Assembly (NCBI GenBank): GCA_910588045.1 | Contig: CAJUPS010000003.1 | Coordinates: 1 to 64,000 of the forward strand | DNA length: 64,000 nt | DNA from: an uncultured Oscillospiraceae bacterium | Lineage (GTDB): Bacteria; Bacillota; Clostridia; Oscillospirales; Oscillospiraceae | Direction of reading: 5' to 3' | Part shown: piece after piece, positions 57,464 to 64,000 of the stretch | How positions within the stretch are numbered: position 1 is the stretch's first letter | Layout of the letters: each line of letters opens with the position of its first letter | The notes under the pieces: model-generated | What the model was told of the DNA's origin: nothing | Database searches by the model: none | Seen by the model: the letters and a program-made list of their open reading frames with translations, nothing else | Made by a program: the position numbers and the translations under genes

Positions 57464-57844
57464 TTGAACCGAAAAACCACGCTCTCTGAAACACCGCAGA
57501 AAAAGCATCGTGACTACGGGCGCATCCTCTATACGGGCTTCCTTGGAACCTGCATGACGGCGGTGCTGGCCCAGCCCGCCCTGGCCGCCGACACCCTCTG
57601 GACCAAGGCAAGTGAGGTAATGAAGGACGTCTACACGCAGATCCTGGGTATCTCCACCATCGCCGCCATCGTGACGGCGGCTGTGGCCTTGGTGATGATG
57701 AATTTCTCCCGCTCGGGCCGGACGGTGGATGAATCCCGGGCCTGGCTCAAGCGCATCGTCATCACCTGGATCATCCTCAACTCCCTGGGCTTCATCATGT
57801 CCTACATTACTCCCTTCTTTGCCGGCGGACAGTGGAACCCGTAA
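57464..57844 (+). CDS. VirB2/TrbC-like pilin-type protein
   Basis: The start is TTG 57464 with AAGGAGG 7 bases before (126 residues). A signal peptide (GTCMTAVLAQPALAAD, cleavage after ALA) is followed by two membrane segments (ISTIAAIVTAAVALVMMNF and VITWIILNSLGFIMSYI). This is the layout of VirB2/TrbC-type proteins in Gram-positive conjugation operons. It begins the secretion operon and is followed 6 bp later by a VirB6-like gene. Confidence 0.85.
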   Translation: MNRKTTLSETPQKKHRDYGRILYTGFLGTCMTAVLAQPALAADTLWTKASEVMKDVYTQILGISTIAAIVTAAVALVMMNFSRSGRTVDESRAWLKRIVITWIILNSLGFIMSYITPFFAGGQWNP

Positions 57845-57850
57845 CCGTCT

Positions 57851-58561
57851 ATGGGCATCTTAGACGGCATTGTGGAGTGGATCGCGGAACAAGTTATGCA
57901 CGGCCTGGACCTGATCAACACATCAGTTTTGGGCGCGCTGGGCTGCGACATGAGCGTGTTCCTGCGATACTTCCCGGCGGCGGAGACCATGTACGACATC
58001 TTTGTGGCGCTGGCAATCGGCCTGATCCTCTTGATATGGGTATGGAACCTGTTCAAGAACTTCGGCATCGGTGGAGGCGGCGAGGCGGAGGACCCGGTAA
58101 AGCTGAGTATCCGTTCCGTCGTGTTCATTGTCCTGGCTTACTATTCCAATCAAATCGTGGACATTGCGCTGGACATCGGCGGCACGCCCTACGACTGGAT
58201 ATTGACTTCCGCGCTGCCCAACCTGAGTTTCGCGGACTTCAATTCCGTCCTGCTGACCATCATCGGCGTATGCGCCAACGGCGCTGTGGCTCTGATCGTG
58301 CTGATCTTGCTTCTCATTCTAGCCTGGAACTACTTGAAATTACTGTTCGAGGCGGCGGAGCGGTATGTGCTGCTGGGTGTGCTGGTTTTCACCGCGCCGG
58401 TGGCCTTTGCAATGGGCGCGTCCCAGGCCACGTCCAACATCTTCAAAAGCTGGTGCCGGATGTTCGCGGGGCAGATTTTTCTGCTGCTGATGAACGCCTG
58501 GTGCCTGCGGCTGTTCGTGAGCATGGTGGGGGCGTTCATTGCCAACCCGCTTTCGCTCTGA
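57851..58561 (+). CDS. VirB6/TrbL-like membrane protein
   Basis: This 236-residue protein has about five membrane segments (IFVALAIGLILLIWVWNLF, VVFIVLAYYSNQIVDIAL, IGVCANGAVALIVLILLLIL, VLLGVLVFTAPVAFAMG). DGIVEWIAEQVMHGLDLINT starts it. It resembles the VirB6-like channel component of Tn1549-type conjugation systems (CD1106-like). It lies between the pilin-like and the repeat-rich proteins, as in related elements. Confidence 0.85.
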   Translation: MGILDGIVEWIAEQVMHGLDLINTSVLGALGCDMSVFLRYFPAAETMYDIFVALAIGLILLIWVWNLFKNFGIGGGGEAEDPVKLSIRSVVFIVLAYYSNQIVDIALDIGGTPYDWILTSALPNLSFADFNSVLLTIIGVCANGAVALIVLILLLILAWNYLKLLFEAAERYVLLGVLVFTAPVAFAMGASQATSNIFKSWCRMFAGQIFLLLMNAWCLRLFVSMVGAFIANPLSL

Positions 58562-58574
58562 CAGGAGGAAATCT

Positions 58575-60203
58575 ATGAAGAAATCCAAACGAATTTTGAC
58601 CGTCCTCTTCCTGGCTGTGCTGGTTATTTCAGTGCTGTGCGTCCCGGCCTTTGCCCTCACCGAGAGCGAAGTGGAGGCCCAGGTGGCGTCATCCGGCAAG
58701 GAGGCCGTCACCGGGAACGTGCTGATCTGGTTCCTGTGTGCCGTTGCGTTCCTGAAAGTCTCGCAGAAGATCGACAGCTTTATGGCAACGCTGGGAGTCA
58801 ACGTGGGCCGCACCGGCGGCTCCATGCTGGCCGAGGCCATGATCGCCATGCGGGCCGTCACAATGGTCGTGGGCGGTGGACATGGGGCCGGTGCTGGCCG
58901 GGCCGGTTCCGCCGCTGGCAGTGCGGCGGGCAAGTCCGGCTCCTCCGGGATGACCGGATTTTTCAAGGGCGGCCTGATTGGAATGGCTGGCCGGCATATC
59001 ACCAACAGCGCAGTCAGAACGGCCACGACCCAGACCTCCGCCGTCCATACCGCCCAGAACCAGGTACAACAGGCGGCGGCTTCCACTGCCGCAGCCGCGC
59101 AAACAGCGTCTGACGCCCACATCAACAGTGAGGTACACACCGGCGGCGCGTCCATCCATACGGAGAACGGCGTCTCTGCTGGTATTCCGCCCCAGGAGGG
59201 AGTTATCCTCACTGGCAGCGAGCCGTCTCCCACCATTCCATCGGCGGATCAGACATTACAGGCGGGCAGTATGCCGTCTGGCAGTATTCCCGCCAATACG
59301 CCCCAATCCCAGGAGGGCGGCGGGACCGTTCCCCAGACAGGTCCCCTGGAAAGTGCGCCGCCTGCCAGTCCCATTCCCAGCGGGCCGCCGCCCCAAGAAG
59401 GGGTCATCCTCACCGGCAGCGAGCCGCCCGCTGCCATTCCCCAGACAGACCCGGCACCTCAAAGCGTTGGTACGCCGCTTGAAAGCGTTCCGCCCGATAT
59501 GTCCCAACCCCAGGAGGGCATCGTGCTCACTGGCGGCGAACAGTCCGTACACGCGACCCAGGCCGAAAATATATTCGGCGGCGGCACGGAGGGCACTGTC
59601 CATGTAAACAATACGGCGGTTGCCGGAGGCGGACAGCACACACAGGCCCACACCGAACAGGTACGGACCTCCCATACCTCCGCCTCCAGCGAGAAGGTGC
59701 AGACCAACCGCTTCCAGGCAGGCGCGGGGGGACGGCCCACCTTGGGCGGCATGGTGTTCTCCCGCTCTCTGGCAGCTGGCGGCAGTTTTGCGAATGATGT
59801 CATCGGCACTGTGGCGCGGGGAGAGGTGGCTGGCAGTATTACCGGCGACATGGCGGCCCAGTCCCTGTCCTCGTATATGGGCTATGCCTCTCCCGGCATT
59901 GGAAGCCGGGACGCCCCCATCTACTCCGATGTGGAGATTGGTCGGGGCCGGATCACCGGCGTAGAAACCGTGTCGGGAGCGAGCGAAGGTCTTTCCTTTG
60001 CGATGTACCATGTGGATCAGTACACCGCTCCTTCTGGTGACTATACCAAAATTGTCTCCGCCGACGGGACCCAGTGGTACAAGCAGTACGCCCAGGACGC
60101 TGTGGAGCGCAAGCCTTACATGGCTCCGGACGATACTGTGGCCTACCATGAGCGCATCATCAAAAAACTTCCCGACCCGCCCAAGCGCAAGGATCGGATA
60201 TAA
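58575..60203 (+). CDS. T4SS-associated secreted/membrane protein with repeats
   Basis: AGGAGG before ATG 58575 gives 542 residues. A signal peptide (ILTVLFLAVLVISVLCVPAF) is followed by a hydrophobic segment (VLIWFLCAVAFLKVSQKI) and a Gly/Ala-rich stretch (~95-135). A Pro-rich region repeats QEGVILTGSEP twice and QEGIVLTGGE once, near residues 210, 280 and 318. The C-terminal domain (FSRSLAAGGSFANDVIGTVA, MYHVDQYTAPSGDYTKIVSA) is conserved-looking but unknown. It lies between VirB6- and VirB4-like genes, so it probably joins the secretion channel. Confidence 0.8.
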   Translation: MKKSKRILTVLFLAVLVISVLCVPAFALTESEVEAQVASSGKEAVTGNVLIWFLCAVAFLKVSQKIDSFMATLGVNVGRTGGSMLAEAMIAMRAVTMVVGGGHGAGAGRAGSAAGSAAGKSGSSGMTGFFKGGLIGMAGRHITNSAVRTATTQTSAVHTAQNQVQQAAASTAAAAQTASDAHINSEVHTGGASIHTENGVSAGIPPQEGVILTGSEPSPTIPSADQTLQAGSMPSGSIPANTPQSQEGGGTVPQTGPLESAPPASPIPSGPPPQEGVILTGSEPPAAIPQTDPAPQSVGTPLESVPPDMSQPQEGIVLTGGEQSVHATQAENIFGGGTEGTVHVNNTAVAGGGQHTQAHTEQVRTSHTSASSEKVQTNRFQAGAGGRPTLGGMVFSRSLAAGGSFANDVIGTVARGEVAGSITGDMAAQSLSSYMGYASPGIGSRDAPIYSDVEIGRGRITGVETVSGASEGLSFAMYHVDQYTAPSGDYTKIVSADGTQWYKQYAQDAVERKPYMAPDDTVAYHERIIKKLPDPPKRKDRI

Positions 60204-60212
60204 GGAGGGCTT

Positions 60213-63113
60213 ATGCGGCAAGAAGAACGGGATGTTTATATCATCCCTCCCAATTTCATTGAGGGCGGTACGCTGATGGGCGGGATGTTCAAGACCCGCA
60301 ATGTGATCGAGGCCGGCATCCTGGGCGCTTTGACAGGGGTGCCGGTCTTGAAACTGCCCTTTTCCCTCACCACCCGTATCATCGTCCTGTGCCTGACCAC
60401 CCTGCCCCTGGTGCTGGTGGCCCTGATCGGCATTGGCGGCGGCAGCTTGTCCGAGTTCATCCTCCAGTTTTTCAGCTTTCTCCACAACCGGCGGACGCTG
60501 GACAGGGACGGCGCAGACCGTGGAAAAAAGAGCTTGCTCCCCAGCTGGGGCCACAGCGCCCCCAAGGAGGAGGCCGAGAGCGAAATGCCCAAGAGCCGGA
60601 ACCGTGTGGAGGTTGATTTCAAGGAGCGGAAGGTGGACCGGTTCAAGACCTTCCTGGTCCCGGAGGTGAAACCCCTCAATCCGCTGGCGGACTATGTGCC
60701 GGTGGAGACCATCAAGCATGGCGTCATCTATACCCGTGACCACCGCTATGTGAAGATACTGGAGGTGGTTCCGGTCAACTTCCTGCTCCGCAGCGCCCAG
60801 GAACAGCGCAGTATCATCTACTCCTTTATCAGCTACCTCAAAATCGCGCCGGTCAAGGTGCAGTTTAAGGTGCTGACCAAGCGTGCGGACATCGACCGCC
60901 ATGTGCAGGCGGTGCGCCGGGAGCTGGAGCGGGAGACCGACCCCCACTGCCGGATGCTCCAGGAGGACTATCTGCGGCTCATTCGTCAGCTGGGCTCCAG
61001 AGAGGCCATCACCCGGCGTTTCTTCCTGATTTTCGAGCATGAACCCCTCCCCGGCACCAAACGGGGCCACGAAGAGGAGGAAGCTATCGCCTCCCTCCAG
61101 ACCGCTGCCCGCACCGCCGCCAACTACCTGCGCCAATGCGGGAATACGGTTGTGTTGAACCACGATGACGAAAGCGAGGCCACGGCGGAGGTGCTGTACC
61201 ACGTTCTCTGCCGTCAGGAGAGCAATGAGCGCCCCTTTGAGGAAAAGGCCAAGCAGGTGGTGGCCGAGTATCTGACCGCCGGACGGCCTGTGGACCAGAT
61301 CCCGGTGAATGAGTTCTACGCCCCCAACCACATCGACCTGTCCCACGGGCGGCACATCTGCATTGACGGTGTGTACTACGCCTATCTGCTGGTCCCCTCC
61401 GGCGGCTACAAGACCCAGGTGCCAGCGGGCTGGCTCAGTCTGCTGGTAAACGCTGGAGACGGCATCGACCTGGATATGTTCCTCACCCGTCAGCCGAAAG
61501 ACCGGATGATTCGGAAGTTGGGTCAACAGCTGCGTATCAACCGCAGTAAGATCAAGGAGACCAGCGACACCAACACCGACTTTGATGACCTGGACGGGGC
61601 CATCCGCAGCGGCTATCTGCTAAAAGACGGCCTGAGCAACAATGAGGATTTTTACTACCTCAATCTGCTTGTCACCATCACCGCCGCCAACGTGGAGGAC
61701 CTGGAGTGGAAGTGTGCGGAGATGAAAAAGCTGCTGCTCAGTCAGGATATGGACGTACAGACCTGTTCCTTCTGTCAGGAACAGGCTTTTTTGTCCTCGC
61801 TGCCCTTAGTTTCGCTGGAGAAACACCTCTTTGAGCGGTCCAAGCGCAATGTCCTCACCCTGGGGGCGGCCAGCTGCTATCCCTTTACCAGCTATGAGAT
61901 GTGTGATGACAACGGTATTCTGCTGGGAGTGAACAAGCACAACAACTCCCTGATCATCGTGGACATCTTTGATTCCCGTGTCTACAAAAACGCCAATATC
62001 GCCATTCTGGGCACCAGCGGCGCGGGCAAGAGCTTCACCATGCAGCTGATGGCGACCCGTATGCGGCGAAAAGGCATCCAGGTATTTATCGTGGCCCCGC
62101 TAAAGGGCCATGAGTTCCACCGGGCCTGTTCCAACATCGGCGGGGAGTTCATCCAGATTTCCCCGGCCTCCAAAAACTGCATCAACGTCATGGAGATCCG
62201 CAAGGTGGACAAGTCGGTGGACGAGCTGCTGGACGGCCCGGGCGTGGAGAAATCCCTGCTGGCGGCGAAGATACAGCGGCTCCACATCTTTTTCTCTCTG
62301 CTGATTCCCGACATGACCCATGAGGAGCGGCAGCTTTTGGATGACGCCCTGATCCGTACCTACGCAAAGCTGGGCATCACCCATGAGAACAACACCCTGG
62401 ACGACCCGGCCGACCCCAGCCGCTACCGGACCATGCCGGTGCTGGGCGATCTCTACGAGGTGCTGAAGGAGTCCCAGGAAACCAGGCGGCTGGCAAATAT
62501 CATCAACCGACTGGTCAACGGCTCCGCCCGCACCTTCAATCAGCCCACCAACGTGTCCCTGGACAACAAGTACACGGTGCTGGACATCTCCGAGCTGACC
62601 GGCGACCTGCTGACGGTGGGAATGTTCGTGGCTCTGGACTACGTTTGGGACAAGGCCAAGGAGAACCGCACCGAAGAAAAGGCCATCTTCATCGACGAGT
62701 GCTGGCAGTTGATCGGCGCCAACAGCAACCGTCTGGCCGCTGAATTTGTACTGGAGATTTTCAAAATCATCCGGGGTTACGGCGGCTCCGCTATCTGTGC
62801 CACCCAGGACATCAACGACTTTTTTGCCCTGGAGGACGGCAAGTACGGCAAGGGCATCATCAACAACGCCAAGACCAAAATTCTGCTGAACCTGGAGGAC
62901 GAGGAGGCCCGGCGGGTCCAGTCCATTCTGCACCTGTCCGAAGCGGAGGTCATGGAGATCACCCACTTTGAGCGGGGCAGCGGCTTGATCAGCACCAACA
63001 ACAATAACGTGACGGTGGAGATCAAGTGCAGCCAGACGGAAAAGGAGCTGATCACCACCGACCGCCGGGAACTCCAGGAGCTGCTGGACAAATCCGGCCA
63101 GCAGAGCGCCTAA
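60213..63113 (+). CDS. PrgI-VirB4 fusion, type IV secretion ATPase
   Basis: This 966-residue protein has an N-terminal ~100 residues that are PrgI-like with two membrane segments (VIEAGILGALTGVPVLKL, IIVLCLTTLPLVLVALIGIG). The rest is VirB4: VPVETIKHGVIYTRDHRYVK, Walker A GTSGAGKSF (600-608) and Walker B AIFIDECW (Asp828, Glu829). It powers pilus and DNA transfer. PrgI and VirB4 are usually separate genes, so this is a fusion as in several clostridial elements. GGAGGG precedes ATG 60213. Confidence 0.95.
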   Translation: MRQEERDVYIIPPNFIEGGTLMGGMFKTRNVIEAGILGALTGVPVLKLPFSLTTRIIVLCLTTLPLVLVALIGIGGGSLSEFILQFFSFLHNRRTLDRDGADRGKKSLLPSWGHSAPKEEAESEMPKSRNRVEVDFKERKVDRFKTFLVPEVKPLNPLADYVPVETIKHGVIYTRDHRYVKILEVVPVNFLLRSAQEQRSIIYSFISYLKIAPVKVQFKVLTKRADIDRHVQAVRRELERETDPHCRMLQEDYLRLIRQLGSREAITRRFFLIFEHEPLPGTKRGHEEEEAIASLQTAARTAANYLRQCGNTVVLNHDDESEATAEVLYHVLCRQESNERPFEEKAKQVVAEYLTAGRPVDQIPVNEFYAPNHIDLSHGRHICIDGVYYAYLLVPSGGYKTQVPAGWLSLLVNAGDGIDLDMFLTRQPKDRMIRKLGQQLRINRSKIKETSDTNTDFDDLDGAIRSGYLLKDGLSNNEDFYYLNLLVTITAANVEDLEWKCAEMKKLLLSQDMDVQTCSFCQEQAFLSSLPLVSLEKHLFERSKRNVLTLGAASCYPFTSYEMCDDNGILLGVNKHNNSLIIVDIFDSRVYKNANIAILGTSGAGKSFTMQLMATRMRRKGIQVFIVAPLKGHEFHRACSNIGGEFIQISPASKNCINVMEIRKVDKSVDELLDGPGVEKSLLAAKIQRLHIFFSLLIPDMTHEERQLLDDALIRTYAKLGITHENNTLDDPADPSRYRTMPVLGDLYEVLKESQETRRLANIINRLVNGSARTFNQPTNVSLDNKYTVLDISELTGDLLTVGMFVALDYVWDKAKENRTEEKAIFIDECWQLIGANSNRLAAEFVLEIFKIIRGYGGSAICATQDINDFFALEDGKYGKGIINNAKTKILLNLEDEEARRVQSILHLSEAEVMEITHFERGSGLISTNNNNVTVEIKCSQTEKELITTDRRELQELLDKSGQQSA

Positions 63114-63120
63114 TGCGGAA

Positions 63121-63307
63121 GTAATACAGCGTTTATACGCATAACAGCCGAACCATGATTGTGGACAAAAATAATACGCCTGTAATACGGCGTTAATACG
63201 CACAGCGGATTTTAATGCGGAAATAATGCTGAATTAACACGCACAGCACCCAAACCGGCCCCAGAAGCAAGCAAAACAATACGCCTATAATACGGCGATA
63301 ATACGCA
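63121..63307. repeat. iteron-like array
   Basis: Four copies of a 21-bp unit with consensus RTAATACGGCGNTNATACGCA lie at 63121-63141, 63182-63202, 63223-63243 (diverged) and 63287-63307. Copies two and four extend leftwards with AATACGCCT to 30 bp and are nearly identical. They fill the gap between VirB4 and the next gene. Such repeats bind replication, partition, relaxase or regulatory proteins. Confidence 0.75.
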
Positions 63308-63324
63308 TAACGAGGTGAAAGCCC

Positions 63325-63846
63325 ATGAAAACACGCGCACAGATCTACGAGCGGGAGGCCGCCGCCCTGCTGCGGGACATCTCTATGTACCGTGTGATGA
63401 CGGAGAAACAGCTTCTTTTGCTGCATCCGGGGAAGGAGGACAAGGTGAAAAACCTGTTGGCCTACCTCGTCCGGCAGAACCGGGTCTGGCAGACAGACAG
63501 CTTTTACTGCGCCGCCCAGGACAGCCTGGAGGACATAGACCGGGGCCTGCTGGCCGCCATCTGGGTGCTGACGGACTTCATCGACCAGGTGGAATACCAT
63601 TCTGTGGGCGATTATCCGGCCAAAATCATCTTTTTTGCGGATGGAGAGGTCTATGAGATCATCCACGCCGCCCAGGGGAAGGAGGTTTTGCTATCCCATG
63701 TGCTGGCCGACCCCGGGGAGCAGCCCTCCCGTTATCTGGTGCTGGTAGATGACCCGGAGCAGATTTCGGAGCTGCAAATCCCCAACGTCAACGGTTACTG
63801 TACCGTGTCCCCGGATGGGGATGTGAGCTATTACAGGAAGGAGTGA
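63325..63846 (+). CDS. DUF5697-like protein
   Basis: This 173-residue protein begins RAQIYEREAAALLRDISMYR, then VMTEKQLLLLHPGKEDKVKN, a winged-helix-like region, followed by a beta-rich domain (AKIIFFADGEVYEIIHAAQG). It resembles DUF5697 proteins of Tn1549-like elements (from memory). GAGGTG precedes ATG 63325. The iteron-like array lies immediately upstream, so it may bind it or be controlled by it. The stop overlaps the next start. Confidence 0.78.
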   Translation: MKTRAQIYEREAAALLRDISMYRVMTEKQLLLLHPGKEDKVKNLLAYLVRQNRVWQTDSFYCAAQDSLEDIDRGLLAAIWVLTDFIDQVEYHSVGDYPAKIIFFADGEVYEIIHAAQGKEVLLSHVLADPGEQPSRYLVLVDDPEQISELQIPNVNGYCTVSPDGDVSYYRKE

Positions 63847-64000
63847 CTAAAACCGCTTTGAACAGAAGCGCGATTTCCCAAAGAATTTCCTCTATTTTGG
63901 ACGATATTCAGCGTTTGAACAGCGCCCTCTACGCCATGAATACCACGGACATCCAGCGATACCCGGATAATTACGAGGTTCTGTCCACTGACGCGGCGCT
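63843..64000 (+). CDS. DUF6100-like protein (3' end cut by window edge)
   Basis: GTG 63843 overlaps the stop of the preceding gene (GTGA), with AAGGA upstream. The visible 52 residues read TKTALNRSAISQRISSILDD, IQRLNSALYAMNTTDIQRYP, then DNYEVLSTDAAL. It looks like the start of DUF6100 proteins of conjugative elements (from memory). The rest is outside the window. Confidence 0.65.
   Translation, partial: MTKTALNRSAISQRISSILDDIQRLNSALYAMNTTDIQRYPDNYEVLSTDAA

Noticed and set aside
59256..61526. Minus-strand frame of 756 codons opposite T4SS genes
   Set aside because: Spans two real plus-strand genes with clear domains; no start signal.
1..64000. CRISPR arrays, tRNA and rRNA genes
   Set aside because: I saw no regularly spaced repeats of CRISPR type and recognised no cloverleaf or ribosomal sequences by reading; a tRNA scan was not run.

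Overview
The window looks like chromosomal accessory DNA of a GC-rich, gut-type clostridial Firmicute (Oscillospiraceae-like). The evidence is strong AGGAGG ribosome binding sites, sigma-A promoters, large serine recombinases, a sporulation sigma-factor fragment and a Tn1549/CTn-like conjugation module. This placement is inferred from gene content, not from a database match.

Region 1 (1-2288, minus): most of a MalT-like LuxR-family ATPase regulator that runs off the left edge. Two overlapping perfect palindromes (2318-2366) separate it from region 2.

Region 2 (2476-26616, minus): one tightly packed, mostly overlapping operon of 22 genes for a contractile injection system (CIS). It encodes a sheath, two tube proteins, a tube adaptor, a gp27-like hub, a gpV-like spike, a PAAR-like tip, gp25, two large baseplate proteins, a tail protein I, a DUF4255 terminator-like protein and an AAA+ ATPase. 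There are no capsid, portal, terminase or lysis genes, so it is not a prophage. Three membrane proteins are built into the 5' part of the operon: a MORN-repeat protein, a HAMP/cyclase-like protein and a kinase-like single-pass protein. This suggests a membrane-anchored, signal-linked CIS. The operon ends in an AT-rich anthrax-lethal-factor-like zinc protease gene and also carries a small Cys/His protein; both are candidate payloads.

Region 3 (about 26.6-28.8 kb): a small Xre-type regulator, two small unknown genes and several terminators.

Region 4 (28.8-42.9 kb, minus): a PRTRC-like operon. It pairs a ubiquitin-type set (ThiF/E1-like, E2-like family D, JAMM protease) with DNA replication and recombination proteins: a beta-clamp, a primase-ParB fusion, a Rad50-like ATPase, Rad52, an adenine-type methyltransferase and a bactofilin-like protein. 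It has a structured, terminator-containing leader and a divergent Xre regulator (43.1-43.5 kb), followed by a SLOG-family protein and a signal-anchored unknown.

Region 5 (45.0-51.1 kb, plus): a promoter and three-hairpin leader driving DUF6870, three complete large serine recombinases, a stand-alone resolvase domain and a 53-residue Cys-rich ORF. Immediately after it lie a recombinase gene lacking its catalytic N-terminus and a 46-codon fragment of a sigma-K-like gene. The fragment ends at the kind of position where skin elements cut sigK. An opposed serine recombinase (52.5-54.5 kb) abuts it, so several mobile elements are nested here.

Region 6 (54.8-64.0 kb, plus): the start of an integrative conjugative element with a RepA-like initiator, a radical SAM protein, an HTH protein, and type IV secretion genes (VirB2-, VirB6- and PrgI-VirB4-like). 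It also holds an iteron-like array and accessory DUF proteins, and continues past the right edge. Several operons in regions 4-6 have an intrinsic terminator between the start region and the first gene, which points to control by attenuation or antitermination.
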